From assembly GCF_024623455.1 (NCBI RefSeq), contig NZ_JANIPJ010000027.1:1-64000 (forward strand): 64,000 nt of DNA, in the 5' to 3' direction. Positions 1 through 8,947 of this stretch are shown in pieces. The stretch's first letter is position 1. Every line of letters begins with the position of its first letter. The notes under the pieces were generated by a model, which was given only the letters and a program-made list of their open reading frames with translations, made no database searches and was not told the origin of the DNA. The stretch comes from Paenibacillus soyae (GTDB lineage Bacteria > Bacillota > Bacilli > Paenibacillales > Paenibacillaceae). Made by a program: the position numbers and the translations under genes.

Positions 1-30
1 CAGAAATCTAACAAAAAAAGGTGGCAGGTG

Positions 31-66
31 GCCAGGCGGGGGAGGAGGCCTCCTCCCCCGCCTGGC
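31..66 (-). terminator. Perfect 36-bp palindrome, probable terminator
   Basis: An 18-bp perfect self-complementary stem rich in G and C. Read on the minus strand it is followed by a short linker and a run of seven T. It lies about 165 bp beyond the stop of the minus-strand acyltransferase gene, so it may end that transcript. The distance is long for a simple terminator and the gene on the other side is outside the window. Confidence 0.6.
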
Positions 67-149
67 ACCTCATTGATCCATCCCAGATGGATATTCTACA
101 AGCTTACACAAACTTCTTGACGCTACCAGTATCCCGGTAGAATAGGGAG

Positions 150-174
150 AATAACGGTACAATCGCCGCTATTT
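150..174. repeat. Short palindromic intergenic repeat (AATAACGG type)
   Basis: The stretch AATAACGGTACAATCG followed by CCGCTATTT is an imperfect inverted repeat. Close relatives occur at 53078-53263 before the chemoreceptor gene. It is non-coding and sits after the stop of the acyltransferase gene. Confidence 0.5.
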
Positions 175-231
175 CTCTCGGATAGTCATAGGAAGCTGCG
201 GGAGCAAAGCGGCTCTGGCATGAGTAGCCGG

Positions 232-3200
232 CTACTCGTACACAACCCCCGCGTAGAACTCCACAACATCGCGGACGATCATGAAGAACTCGCCGTTCGT
301 GATGGCGGCGCGATCGTCGATCGCGTCCAGCGTCTCCGGCAGCAGCCAGCCTCGCGCTACGAATTCATCCAAGGTGAGCGCGGCCGCTTCTTCTCCTCCG
401 ATCGCGCTTCCGATCGTCTTCACGGCCTGCTCCAGCGACAGCGGCTGCTCGTCGAAAGGCTCCGCGACGCCAACCAGCGCGGCGGACGGGTCGCCGAGGA
501 AGAAGTCCGGATGCTGCTTCGACACCCGCCGCATGCTGTTGACGACACGCTCCGGATTCGACTTGCCGTCCAGGTCGAAGTCCATATTGTTCTCGCCGCC
601 GCTCGTGAGCAGCATGCTGACGGCGGCGACCAGCCCTCGGTACGCCTTGTGCGACTTGTAGTACGGCGTTTCGATCGCGTCCACGTTCATGTACAGATCC
701 ATGCCCTGGTCGGTCAGACGCTGGCGAAGCTCCGCGATCAGCTCCTTCGAGCGGGACAGCTCGCGGAACGACATGCCGTTCTCGGCGGCCAGCTTAGCCG
801 CCGCGCCCGCCGCTTGGCCGGTCGCCATCCCGAGCGGGATGACGCGCGCGCTGCCGTGCGGCAGCGAGTCGAAGCTCGCGGCGCGTCCGACGACGAGCAG
901 ACCGTCTACCTCAAGCGGCACGAGCGTGCGGAACGGCACGCCGTACTGCGCCGGCGAATAGAGCACGTATCCCCAGTCCGTGTGACTGGCCGCTTGAATG
1001 TCGACGTCGTAGGAGCCGTAGGCGATAGCGTCCCAATGGTCGCGGTTATCGAGCAGGTCGGCCATCGTCAAGCGGTACTCGCCCTCTATATGTCTCGATT
1101 CCCTGACATACAGCTCATCGAACGTATAGGCAAACTCCAAGCTCTCGAACTGCTCGTAGGTTTCCTTCAAATACTCCACGATGCGCGGCGCCTCCGCCTG
1201 CCCGATCTCCATGGCCGCCCGAAGGCTGTCCGGATCCAGCGGATCGACCTGGAAGATGTGCATGGCGTTGATCAGAATGGTGTCGTCGTTCTGCCGGCCG
1301 ACGTTAAGCCCGCGGAGCTTCACGCGCTCCGGGTTGCTGGACACGTAATCCTTCGCTTTGTGAAAGCCCCACGCGCTCATCGAATCGATGCTCGTATCCG
1401 GGATGTCGTCGAACGAATCCCATATCTCCTGCGTCACGCCCTTCAAAGCGAAGACAAGCGTAACGGCCATCTGGGCGTCCGGTTCGCCGATATCCGCCCG
1501 TCCGAGCGTGTACGGAACGCCCGCCGACGCCGCGATATCGCCATCCTGCGTGGCGTCGATGACGGATGGCGCGGTAACGTCGAGCGCGGTCCCATCCTCC
1601 TGCACGATGCGCAGGCCTTTCACGGCTCTAGTGCCGTCCGGTCCGGCCTCGACCAAGGGCTCCATCGACTGCGCCTTAAGCAGCAGGTCGATGTTCTCCT
1701 CCTCCTTCACCATGCGGTTGAACGCGTTGGCGGCCGAATGCACATCGAAGGACGTTCCTTCGAGCTGGTCGTACCATTCCTGGAAGATGCCTTTGTTCAG
1801 AAAAATAAGCTGGCCCGGAATTGCCGATTTCTTGGGCGAATAGTTAAGGTCGAGCGAATTCAGTCCGCCTTCCGTGAGCAGGCCGCCCAGAATGTCGCGC
1901 TCCCTGCCGTCGACGAGCAGCACGCTAAGGCCGTTCCGCGCGGCGGAGATAGCCGCTGCTATGCCTTCCGCGTCTGTCCCCGCCACGATGACGTCGTAGC
2001 CGCTCCGAATCTCGCTTGCGGAAGCGATCGTCTCCAGCTCCTGACGCGGATGGCCGTTCTCCGTGCTGTTCGTCCGCAGCCAGGCATAGCCCGCCGCCGT
2101 CGTTACGATGGCAATGAGGAGCAGCGATACGGAGGCAATGACGACCTTTTTCTTGACGGCGGTCCCGGATGGCCTCTCCGTCACTTCCCGAGCCGGCACT
2201 TGGCCGAACAGGATCCAGCCGAACGGGACGAAGCGGGAGACAAGCGCGACCGTGATCCAGGAGCCCGCGAGCATAACCGCCCAGCTGCCGAAGTAGCGCA
2301 AGTGCTCAAGCAGGGCCGAGCCGAAATGCGGGATAAAGCGGTCGTACAGGAACAAGAATAAGAGATGAATCAAATAAATGCCGAATGAAAGCTGTCCGAT
2401 GCCGTGCAGCGTTCCCGAAATCCATTTCGGAAGATGGCGATAGATGAAGAACGAAAGGCCAAGCGCGGTGAACGCGGAAAATAGTGTATGGAAATTCCAT
2501 AAATACTCATACCACAAACCATGGTAGATAACCCCGTTCGCGCGAGCGTTGTGATACATGTACACATGGGACAGAGCTACCGTAAGCCAGGCGCCGAGCA
2601 GCAGCAGCCAAAAAGCGACCCGCCCGGCCGTCGCATGCTCCCGGGTCATCGCGATCCACTTCTTCACCTTCGGGTAATAGATGCCGAGGAACGCGCCCGT
2701 GAAGAAGAACGAGAAGTAGGAAAGCGACCAGCTTCCCTTGTCCGGCACCGGCTCCACGTAATAGTTGTATACGACGAAAATCCATTGCGCCGCGAAGCCG
2801 AAGGGGATGAAGCCGTACGCGATGCGAGGCCATCTCTTCGCCACCCACAGCACGATCGGGAACAGCAGATAGAACTGAATGCTAATATAGACGAAATACA
2901 GATGCGAATAGACATCTCCCTTCCGCAGCTTCGTCCAAAATTCTTGAAGCGAATCCGGAGACAGCAGCGGCTGGTTGTTCACTAGTTTGATATAAACGAA
3001 ATATATAGCCGAAAAGACGATGTACGGAATCAATATGTATAAGAGCCGCTTCTTATAAAAGCCGGTGATCAGCTTCCTGTCGAGCGGGCGGTTGTAGTAG
3101 CTGTAGAACAAGACGAAGCTGCTGAGCAGGATGAAGGTCGGCGTGCCGAACCGCATGAAGATATTGACCAGGTTATAAAAGAAATAATAAGCGGACTCCT

Positions 3201-3321
3201 GCATGTAGATGGTGGCCGACGCGCTTGCGTGGACGGAGAGAACGCCGATGATGGCGATCGCGCGGACGAGCTGAAGCTCGGGAATACGTTCTTTTTTTAC
3301 GATTGAGGGTAGCGTGTTCAT
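232..3321 (-). CDS. Membrane acyltransferase fused to FAD-dependent oxidoreductase
   Basis: About 1029 residues. The N-terminal ~380 residues form a polytopic acyltransferase-3 (OafA/YrhL-like) domain beginning LQLVRAIAIIGVLSVHAS, with the conserved early His and about ten hydrophobic helices. After a basic stretch (VKKK) another helix (VVIASVSLLLIAIVTTAAGY) leads into an FAD-dependent oxidoreductase domain starting YDVIVAGTDAEGIAAAISAA, which resembles the FAD_oxidored family rather than classical amine oxidases. The last ~150 residues are unassigned; ITNGEFFMIVRDVV resembles a degenerate S-layer-homology end. Acyltransferase-3 proteins move acyl groups onto envelope glycans, and the extra helix should place the oxidoreductase outside the membrane (inference). 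The ATG at 3321 has AAAGG six bases upstream; an in-frame ATG at 3351 has no ribosome binding site. Both halves are intact in one frame. Confidence 0.85.
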   Translation of the reverse strand: MNTLPSIVKKERIPELQLVRAIAIIGVLSVHASASATIYMQESAYYFFYNLVNIFMRFGTPTFILLSSFVLFYSYYNRPLDRKLITGFYKKRLLYILIPYIVFSAIYFVYIKLVNNQPLLSPDSLQEFWTKLRKGDVYSHLYFVYISIQFYLLFPIVLWVAKRWPRIAYGFIPFGFAAQWIFVVYNYYVEPVPDKGSWSLSYFSFFFTGAFLGIYYPKVKKWIAMTREHATAGRVAFWLLLLGAWLTVALSHVYMYHNARANGVIYHGLWYEYLWNFHTLFSAFTALGLSFFIYRHLPKWISGTLHGIGQLSFGIYLIHLLFLFLYDRFIPHFGSALLEHLRYFGSWAVMLAGSWITVALVSRFVPFGWILFGQVPAREVTERPSGTAVKKKVVIASVSLLLIAIVTTAAGYAWLRTNSTENGHPRQELETIASASEIRSGYDVIVAGTDAEGIAAAISAARNGLSVLLVDGRERDILGGLLTEGGLNSLDLNYSPKKSAIPGQLIFLNKGIFQEWYDQLEGTSFDVHSAANAFNRMVKEEENIDLLLKAQSMEPLVEAGPDGTRAVKGLRIVQEDGTALDVTAPSVIDATQDGDIAASAGVPYTLGRADIGEPDAQMAVTLVFALKGVTQEIWDSFDDIPDTSIDSMSAWGFHKAKDYVSSNPERVKLRGLNVGRQNDDTILINAMHIFQVDPLDPDSLRAAMEIGQAEAPRIVEYLKETYEQFESLEFAYTFDELYVRESRHIEGEYRLTMADLLDNRDHWDAIAYGSYDVDIQAASHTDWGYVLYSPAQYGVPFRTLVPLEVDGLLVVGRAASFDSLPHGSARVIPLGMATGQAAGAAAKLAAENGMSFRELSRSKELIAELRQRLTDQGMDLYMNVDAIETPYYKSHKAYRGLVAAVSMLLTSGGENNMDFDLDGKSNPERVVNSMRRVSKQHPDFFLGDPSAALVGVAEPFDEQPLSLEQAVKTIGSAIGGEEAAALTLDEFVARGWLLPETLDAIDDRAAITNGEFFMIVRDVVEFYAGVVYE

Positions 3322-3414
3322 AGTCTTCCTTTCCTCTTGCGTAGTCATCACTTAATAAAACGCAATTGGAAGAAAAGATGTTGCGCTTCCTGATATTGAG
3401 AATCCGTAAAGCCA

Positions 3415-3449
3415 AAGAACGGAGGCCCCGTCAGGTGCGCTCCGTTCTT
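3415..3449 (-). terminator. Hairpin between two minus-strand genes
   Basis: AAGAACGGAG pairs with CTCCGTTCTT across a 15-nt loop. It lies just beyond the stop of the 69-residue gene and upstream of the acyltransferase gene on the same strand. The T content after the stem is modest on either strand. Confidence 0.5.
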
Positions 3450-3468
3450 CGCTTTACTCTATTTTCCG

Positions 3469-3678
3469 CTAACGCTCCTTGTCGAAGACGTCGATCAGCT
3501 CCTTTGCCCGTTCCACATCGTTCTTGTGCACTTTCACCCGTTTCACCGTGCCGCCGTCGAATTCGACCTTGGCTTTGAGGCCCTGCTCCTTGAACAACGC
3601 GTACAGCCGGTCGATCTCATCGGCTCTTGCGCCGCTCTCCGACCGCATGACGACCCAACGATTCCCAAACAAACCCAT
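3469..3678 (-). CDS. Small hypothetical protein, 69 aa
   Basis: A 69-residue charged soluble protein starting MGLFGNRWVVMRSESG. It has an alternating beta/helix look: WVVM, then a helix DEIDRLYALFKEQG, a strand with AKVEF, a strand RVKVHK, and a final helix DVERAKELIDVFDKE. That pattern recalls small ferredoxin-fold (DUF2007-like) proteins, but I cannot assign it. The ATG at 3678 is preferred because GGAGGTGA lies eight bases upstream; a GTG nine bases earlier falls within that ribosome binding site. No membrane segment or signal is visible, and neighbours give no functional hint. Confidence 0.7.
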   Translation of the reverse strand: MGLFGNRWVVMRSESGARADEIDRLYALFKEQGLKAKVEFDGGTVKRVKVHKNDVERAKELIDVFDKER

Positions 3679-3857
3679 CGTGTTCACCTCCTAGGCGCCT
3701 TGGAGTGCGCAAATTGGAGACTCGTTACATGTATATTCGGGTATGGGATGCCATGATGACGATTTCGTCGCATGATGAGAAAAGTTTCATTCTGAGGCGA
3801 GTTCGAATAAGCAAACCGCTCTTGCCCCAAACTATAAGCGACGCGGGCGGCGGACTC

Positions 3858-3892
3858 TTGACAACATCAACTGTAACGGATATTATTACAGT
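3858..3892 (+). promoter_or_regulatory. Sigma-A promoter with inverted-repeat operator for Rrf2 gene
   Basis: TTGACA (3858-3863), a 17-nt spacer, and TATTAT (3881-3886) form a near-consensus housekeeping promoter. A perfect 7-bp inverted repeat, ACTGTAA (3870-3876) - N9 - TTACAGT (3886-3892), spans the -10 region. The Rrf2 gene starts 24 bp downstream, so the dyad is probably its autoregulatory operator (inference). Confidence 0.75.
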
Positions 3893-3916
3893 ATAAAGCA
3901 GGGAGGCCCGCTGACA

Positions 3917-4333
3917 GTGAATAGTGAATTTACGATCGCCGTACACAGTCTCGTATATTTGGCTTATTTGCCGGATAAGATGGCAAGCAGCGATATGATC
4001 GCCGAGAACGTCGGCACGCATTCCGCGCGCGTCCGCAAGGTGATGAGCGGCCTTCGCAAGGGCGGCTACGTGGAGACGAGGGAAGGCTCGGGAGGCGGCT
4101 ACCGCCTAACGATCGATCCGGATTCCGTGACGCTCGCCGACATTTACCGCGTCATGGCGCAGGGGTCGCTGATTCCGAGCTGGTGCTCCGGCAATCCGGA
4201 GATGGATTGCGTCGTAGGCTCCAACATGAACGCCGTCATGTACGGCATCTTCTGCAAGGCGGAGAAGCATCTGGAGGATCATTTCAGCGGCATTACGATA
4301 AGCGATGTGCTGAAGAAGATTCACGCCTGCTAG
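3917..4333 (+). CDS. Rrf2 family transcriptional regulator
   Basis: 138 residues with an N-terminal winged helix (FTIAVHSLVYLAYL, then a recognition region VGTHSARVRKVMSGLRKGGYV) and the Rrf2 wing signature EGSGGGYRL. The C-terminal half has three Cys, at WCSGNPEMDC and IFCKAE. The spacing differs from the IscR/NsrR cluster pattern, so either a cluster or a thiol redox switch is possible. The start is GTG with GGGAGG upstream. A thioredoxin gene follows by 66 bp in the same direction, consistent with a redox role (inference). A palindrome across its own promoter suggests negative autoregulation. Confidence 0.9.
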   Translation: MNSEFTIAVHSLVYLAYLPDKMASSDMIAENVGTHSARVRKVMSGLRKGGYVETREGSGGGYRLTIDPDSVTLADIYRVMAQGSLIPSWCSGNPEMDCVVGSNMNAVMYGIFCKAEKHLEDHFSGITISDVLKKIHAC

Positions 4334-4399
4334 GAAGCTTAAGCTTGGGTGAGACGGGTTTTCCCTTAATCATACATTGGATAGAGAGGATGATTGACA

Positions 4400-4711
4400 A
4401 TGACAGTAGCATTGACGAAAGACAACTTCACGCAAAGCATTGAAAGCGGCGTATCTTTGGTAGACTTCTGGGCCCCATGGTGCGGACCTTGCAAAATGCA
4501 GCTTCCGATCGTAGACGAACTCTCGACAGAGCTGGAAGGCCAAGCGACCATCGCGAAAATCAACGTGGACGAAGAGCCTGAGCTCGCTTCCCAATTCGGC
4601 GTAATGAGCATTCCGACGCTGATCCTGTTCAAAGACGGCCAGCCGGTCGACAAGATGGTCGGTCTGCAAAGCAAAGACGCGCTGAAAGCGAAAATTTCGA
4701 ATCAGCTGTAA
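4400..4711 (+). CDS. trxA: Thioredoxin
   Basis: 103 residues, typical single-domain thioredoxin length. The active-site motif WCGPC is present (Cys28 and Cys31), followed by the conserved IPTLILFKDGQ cis-proline loop. It reduces protein disulfides in the cytoplasm using thioredoxin reductase. The ATG at 4400 is chosen because GAGAGGA ends nine bases upstream; a TTG six bases earlier is too close to that site. It may be co-transcribed with the Rrf2 regulator and is closed by a strong terminator. It could be a secondary thioredoxin; the sequence does not tell whether it is the main one. Confidence 0.95.
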   Translation: MTVALTKDNFTQSIESGVSLVDFWAPWCGPCKMQLPIVDELSTELEGQATIAKINVDEEPELASQFGVMSIPTLILFKDGQPVDKMVGLQSKDALKAKISNQL

Positions 4712-4727
4712 GAGCAATACCGGTAAG

Positions 4728-4773
4728 ATCCGCAGGTTATGCAGCGAGAGCTGCAAGCCTGCGGATTTTTTTT
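4728..4773 (+). terminator. Rho-independent terminator after thioredoxin
   Basis: ATCCGCAGG pairs with CCTGCGGAT, with an inner GCAGC/GCTGC stem, followed by eight T. Confidence 0.9.
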
Positions 4774-4854
4774 GTGCGCTGCTGCAACCGATCGTCCGCT
4801 AGCCTCGTCTAAAAAATGAAGATATTTACAATTATTTAAGGAGGTTAATAACAA

Positions 4855-7239
4855 GTGAGCGTACATATGAGAAAGAAAATGGCTATTCTGCTTGCGGCCG
4901 CGATGCTGGTCGGAACGGCGGTCGTGCCGTCCGCTTTCGCGGAGGACGCCGTTTCGGAGTCGCAAACGACGGAGGGGACGGAGGTGCCGGCGGAATCCCC
5001 GGCAGGAGAAACCGCCGAGGATCCGGAAGACGCGGCCATCTCCAAGGAGCAAGCCGAGAAGCTGCTGCGCCAATATATCAGCATTCCGGACGATTATAAG
5101 CTGCAGCGGTCCAGCTATTCGGGCCAGAAGCTGTTCGACGGCGAGCAAAAAATATGGCGTCTGGTGTTCACGAAGACGGTGAACGGCAGAGAGATGGGCA
5201 ATATATACGCGTCCTTGGATTCGGATACCGGTCAGCTGCTCGGCTTCGATTCTTATTCGAACGAGCCAGGGGCGGCCCCGACCTATCCGCTTAAGGTGGA
5301 CCGCGAGGCCGCCCAAGAGCTGGCCGAAGGCTTTATTAAGGAAGTGGCCGCGGATTATGTTCCGCAGATCGCGTTCAATGAAACGGATGGCGCGGACTTG
5401 CTGCCGCCGTTGTCCGGCAAGATCGTGCATCAGCTGCGCTTCGACCGGATCGTGAACGGCATGCCGTATACGGACAATTACATTCATTTAAGCGTAGACA
5501 GCGAAGGTCACGTTCTCGGCTTCCAGCTGCAGTGGGATGACACCATCGAATTTCCGAAGCCTTCGAAAACGTTAACCGCGGAGCAAGCGACGGCGGCCGT
5601 GAAGAAGCTGGCGAAGCCGGAGCTGGCCTATATCGTGACCCATGGCGAAGGAGGAAAGCGGGAGCCTATCTTATCGTACGGCCTATCTCCGATCGTTATC
5701 GATGCGGCAACCGGCGAAGAGCTGCAGGCCGGCGGCTATGGCGCGTGGGACGACGGCGTCGTGCAGGATGCGCCGCTGACGGAGAAGCCGCTCTCGGCTC
5801 CCCCGAAGGCAGGTAAGCTGTCCGAGGAGCAAGCTGCCGAAGCGGTGAAGAAGGCGTTCGGCTTGCCGGAGGGCGCCAAGCTGACGGAATCCAATTACAA
5901 TGAATACGTAACGGAATCCGGAGAGACGAGCACGAGCTGGGATTTGAGCTGGTCTCTCATGAAGGACGGCAAGGAAGACGGCTATGTCTTCGCCAGCGTG
6001 AACGGCAGCACGGGCGCCGTGCGTTCCTACTACGGGTATTCCCACAGCGAACCGGCCGCGACGGGCTCGGTCCTGCCGCTGGATCAAGCCTTACAGAAAG
6101 CAGTTGATGCCGTTAAGGCCCAACTCCCGTGGCTGACCGACGAGCTGTACCTTGTGAAGCCGAATGAGGATCGCTACAAAAACGTTGCGCCGGACGAAAT
6201 CGGTTCGTACCGGATCTCGTTCAAACATAAGGTGCATGGCGCTTCGGTCGATTACGACTACGTATCGCTGAACGTCAACGCGCGCACCGGCAAGGTGGAG
6301 AGCTACGATGCGAGCATCTCGGAATACGACTACCCGTCCAATGCGCCGAAGACGATCGATGCGGCAGAGGCGGTCGAGAGCTATCTGAATTACTACGATG
6401 TCGCGCTTACATATCGCGTGTTCCAGGAATTCTGGTGGGAAGGCAATCCGCTTCCCATCGAGAAATACAAACTGATGATGGCGTCGGGCGAGATCGAAGG
6501 CAGTGAAGTCGAGTCGAAATCGAAGGTGGAGCTGGTCTACAAGCTGCAGCAGAAGCCGCTGCACGAATCCGTATTCCTCGACGCGCAGAACGGCGAGTGG
6601 CGCAGCAGAGAGACGGGCGCGGTCACGACGCTCGAGGTGCCGAAGCCGACGGACGCCGCCGGGCATTGGGCGGAGGAGCCTCTTAGTCTGATGGTGGCGT
6701 ATAAAGCGCTGGATCTGGAAGACGGCAAGGTGAGACCGAACGAAAAAATAACGCGCGGCGAGCTGATCAAGATGCTCGTACTGGCGAGGAACAGCGGCGG
6801 CGGCTATTATCCAATGTACGGAATGGACCAGGCGGGATCGGCGGAGAAGTCGACGGCATCCTTCGCCGACGTGGCGGCGGACTCCGAATATTTCGCCTAT
6901 GTCGAGAGCGCGCTCCAGCAGAACTTGATCGACCTCGGCGACGGCTCGTTCAATCCGGAGGGGCTGGTCACGCGCGACGAGATGGCGGAGCTGATCGTAA
7001 GGGCGCTGGGCTATAACACGCTGGCCGATTACGACCATATCTTCAAATCGAATTTCAAGGACGAAGCGGCGATCGATAACAAGGGCCAGGCGGCGATCGT
7101 GGTCGGCCTCAAGATCATGAGCTTGTCGGACGGCAAGTTCCTGCCGGACAAAGAGGTGTCGCGAGCGGAAGCCTCCATCGCGTTCTATCGTTACCTGCAG
7201 AAGCGGGCGGAGCTTCAGGAAGCGCCGCTCCGGATGTAA
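4855..7239 (+). CDS. S-layer-homology protein with PepSY/YcdB-like repeats
   Basis: 794 residues, exported. The signal peptide has a basic start (MRKKMAILLAAAMLVG) and likely cleaves after PSAFA, near residue 29. The middle consists of several repeated units of about 150-180 residues containing 'S.EQA...' helices and 'Y.YVSLNVNARTGKV' strands, the pattern of PepSY and YcdB/YcdC domains found in secreted Bacillales proteins. The C-terminus has three S-layer-homology units (DAAGHWAEEPLSLMVAYKAL, ASFADVAADSEYFAYVESAL and a weaker third), which bind pyruvylated secondary wall polymer. The GTG start has AAGGAGG ten bases upstream. PepSY domains are linked to protease inhibition, but no substrate can be inferred. 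It is flanked by terminators, so probably monocistronic. Confidence 0.9.
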   Translation: MSVHMRKKMAILLAAAMLVGTAVVPSAFAEDAVSESQTTEGTEVPAESPAGETAEDPEDAAISKEQAEKLLRQYISIPDDYKLQRSSYSGQKLFDGEQKIWRLVFTKTVNGREMGNIYASLDSDTGQLLGFDSYSNEPGAAPTYPLKVDREAAQELAEGFIKEVAADYVPQIAFNETDGADLLPPLSGKIVHQLRFDRIVNGMPYTDNYIHLSVDSEGHVLGFQLQWDDTIEFPKPSKTLTAEQATAAVKKLAKPELAYIVTHGEGGKREPILSYGLSPIVIDAATGEELQAGGYGAWDDGVVQDAPLTEKPLSAPPKAGKLSEEQAAEAVKKAFGLPEGAKLTESNYNEYVTESGETSTSWDLSWSLMKDGKEDGYVFASVNGSTGAVRSYYGYSHSEPAATGSVLPLDQALQKAVDAVKAQLPWLTDELYLVKPNEDRYKNVAPDEIGSYRISFKHKVHGASVDYDYVSLNVNARTGKVESYDASISEYDYPSNAPKTIDAAEAVESYLNYYDVALTYRVFQEFWWEGNPLPIEKYKLMMASGEIEGSEVESKSKVELVYKLQQKPLHESVFLDAQNGEWRSRETGAVTTLEVPKPTDAAGHWAEEPLSLMVAYKALDLEDGKVRPNEKITRGELIKMLVLARNSGGGYYPMYGMDQAGSAEKSTASFADVAADSEYFAYVESALQQNLIDLGDGSFNPEGLVTRDEMAELIVRALGYNTLADYDHIFKSNFKDEAAIDNKGQAAIVVGLKIMSLSDGKFLPDKEVSRAEASIAFYRYLQKRAELQEAPLRM

Positions 7240-7278
7240 TAGACAGACGGCTGGTCCGAAATAACCGCATATAGACGA

Positions 7279-7312
7279 AGAGGGACATTTCCTAGGCGAA
7301 ATGTCCCTTTCT
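7279..7312 (+). terminator. Terminator after S-layer-homology gene
   Basis: GGGACATTTC pairs perfectly with GAAATGTCCC over a short loop and is followed by TTTCT. It lies about 40 bp beyond the stop codon. Confidence 0.75.
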
Positions 7313-7566
7313 GCCGTATCGCCAGAAATGGATAGAAAGAGCACCCTAGGAAAGTATCCCTGCTTCGCGGGAATACGAAATTTCCCCCTGTTTCGGAGAA
7401 AAATCTCCCTATTTCCCAGAGGAATCTCTCCCCCGAAATGATAGGAATGTAGCCCCGCAAACCGTTGATTTCACTAGTAAATCTGCCCTAGAATTTTAAG
7501 TGTAAGGCACGCAGAACTCGGGAAATAACCCGCTCTGGTCCTACTAACTTTAAGGGGGATTTATCA
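7313..7566 (+). promoter_or_regulatory. Leader of sugar ABC operon with likely promoter
   Basis: No gene is seen here. TTGATT (7465-7470), an 18-nt spacer and TAGAAT (7489-7494) make a plausible sigma-A promoter about 70 bp before the binding-protein gene. A small GGAGA/TCTCC stem lies at 7395-7408. I found no clear CcpA cre site or riboswitch. Confidence 0.45.
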
Positions 7567-8913
7567 GTGAAGAAATCAGCACTCACGATTCTTAGCCTTA
7601 TCCTCATGATGTCGATGTTCCTCGCGGCTTGCGGCGGCGGCAACAACGGCGGCAACAACAATACCGGCGCGACAAACACGCCATCGGCAACGCCTTCGGA
7701 ATCAACCGAGCCTTCTAAGGCGCCGGATCCGGTCGACCTTCGCGTATTCTCGACCTTCGGCGGCACGGACGCGGCCCGCGAAGCGTTCCAGAAAGCGCTG
7801 GACGACTTTACGGCGGCCAACCCGCACGTGAAGATCGAGAACGACGTAATGTCCGCGAACGACGACGGCTTCCGTACGAAAGTCAACACGGACATGACAA
7901 GCGGTAACGAACCAGACCTGCTGTTCTACTTCGTAGGCGCCGACGCCAACGAAATCATCAGCTCCGGCAAAGTCGTAGCGCTGGACGAAGAGCTGGCGGC
8001 CGACCCTGAGTGGAAGAACGGATTTGCTCCGGCAGCTCTCGAGTTCACGAAGCACACCGACGGCAAAACGTACGCGATTCCATTGACCGGCTTCTTCGAA
8101 GGTCTGATGGTGAACAAGAAGATTTTCGCCGATAACGGCATCGAGCTTCCTACCGATTGGGAGAAATTCAAAGCAGCAGTATCCGCTCTGAAAGCAAAAG
8201 GCATTATTCCATTGTCCGGTCCATTCGACCAATCGCACTACCTGATCGAGCACTTCGTATTGGCGGCAGCCGGCGCGGAAGGTCAGAAGAAAGGCTTGAA
8301 AGACGGCGTCGACCCGAACTGGGAGAAAGGCCTTGCGGCGATGAAAGAAGTGTACGATCTGGGCGCATTCCCCGAGGACGCGGCGACGATCGACCTGGGC
8401 ATGGCGGCGAACTACTACTCCGAAGGCCTTGCGGCTATGATCCTTGAAGGTTCGTGGGCAATCGGCGGCTTCTCCGACGACGTGAAAGCGAACACGACGG
8501 TTCTTCCATTCCCTGCGATCCCTGGCGGCGCGGGCACGGGCAAAGACGTGGTAGGAGGCTTCGGTACGGGCTTCTACATGTCGAAAGCGGCTTACGACGA
8601 CGCGGCGAAGAAAGACGCTACAATCGCGCTCTTGAAACACCTGACTTCCCCTGAAGTAATCAAAAACATCGCGACAGCAAACGGCGGTACGCCTGCAGCT
8701 GCCGGCGTGCAGCCGGAAGGCTTGGCGCAAGCGGTGCTTGACGGCTTCGCGATGGTATCCGAAGCGACTTCCGTGAACTCGCCGATCGACTCCAAAGTGA
8801 CGCCGGAGACGTTCAACACGATCCGCGCGAACATCCAGCCGGTCGTAACGGGCAAGAAGACGCCTGCCGAAGCGCTTGCCGAAGCGAAAGAGATTGAAAC
8901 CGCAGCGAAATAA
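7567..8913 (+). CDS. Sugar ABC transporter substrate-binding lipoprotein
   Basis: 448 residues of the extracellular solute-binding family 1 (CUT1 sugar uptake). It has a lipoprotein signal (ILSLILMMSMFLAAC, lipid on that Cys), a low-complexity Gly/Asn/Thr/Ser tether, then the binding fold beginning VDLRVFSTFGGTDAAREAFQ. PAALEFTKHTDGKTYAIPLT and GSWAIGGFSDDVKANTTVLP are typical of this family. It captures an oligosaccharide or sugar outside the membrane; the exact sugar cannot be told. The GTG start follows AGGGGG. Two matching permease genes follow, separated by an intercistronic stem-loop that may keep this mRNA more abundant. No ATPase gene is nearby, as usual for CUT1 systems served by a shared MsmX-type ATPase. 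Confidence 0.93.
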   Translation: MKKSALTILSLILMMSMFLAACGGGNNGGNNNTGATNTPSATPSESTEPSKAPDPVDLRVFSTFGGTDAAREAFQKALDDFTAANPHVKIENDVMSANDDGFRTKVNTDMTSGNEPDLLFYFVGADANEIISSGKVVALDEELAADPEWKNGFAPAALEFTKHTDGKTYAIPLTGFFEGLMVNKKIFADNGIELPTDWEKFKAAVSALKAKGIIPLSGPFDQSHYLIEHFVLAAAGAEGQKKGLKDGVDPNWEKGLAAMKEVYDLGAFPEDAATIDLGMAANYYSEGLAAMILEGSWAIGGFSDDVKANTTVLPFPAIPGGAGTGKDVVGGFGTGFYMSKAAYDDAAKKDATIALLKHLTSPEVIKNIATANGGTPAAAGVQPEGLAQAVLDGFAMVSEATSVNSPIDSKVTPETFNTIRANIQPVVTGKKTPAEALAEAKEIETAAK

Positions 8914-8947
8914 TAGCGGAGTTAACGCAACCCGAACGAATGATAGT

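Noticed and set aside
220..2361. 713-residue open frame on the plus strand opposite the acyltransferase-FAD gene
   Set aside because: Composition is Arg/His/Leu-rich with no recognisable domain. It mirrors the codon bias of the real minus-strand gene.
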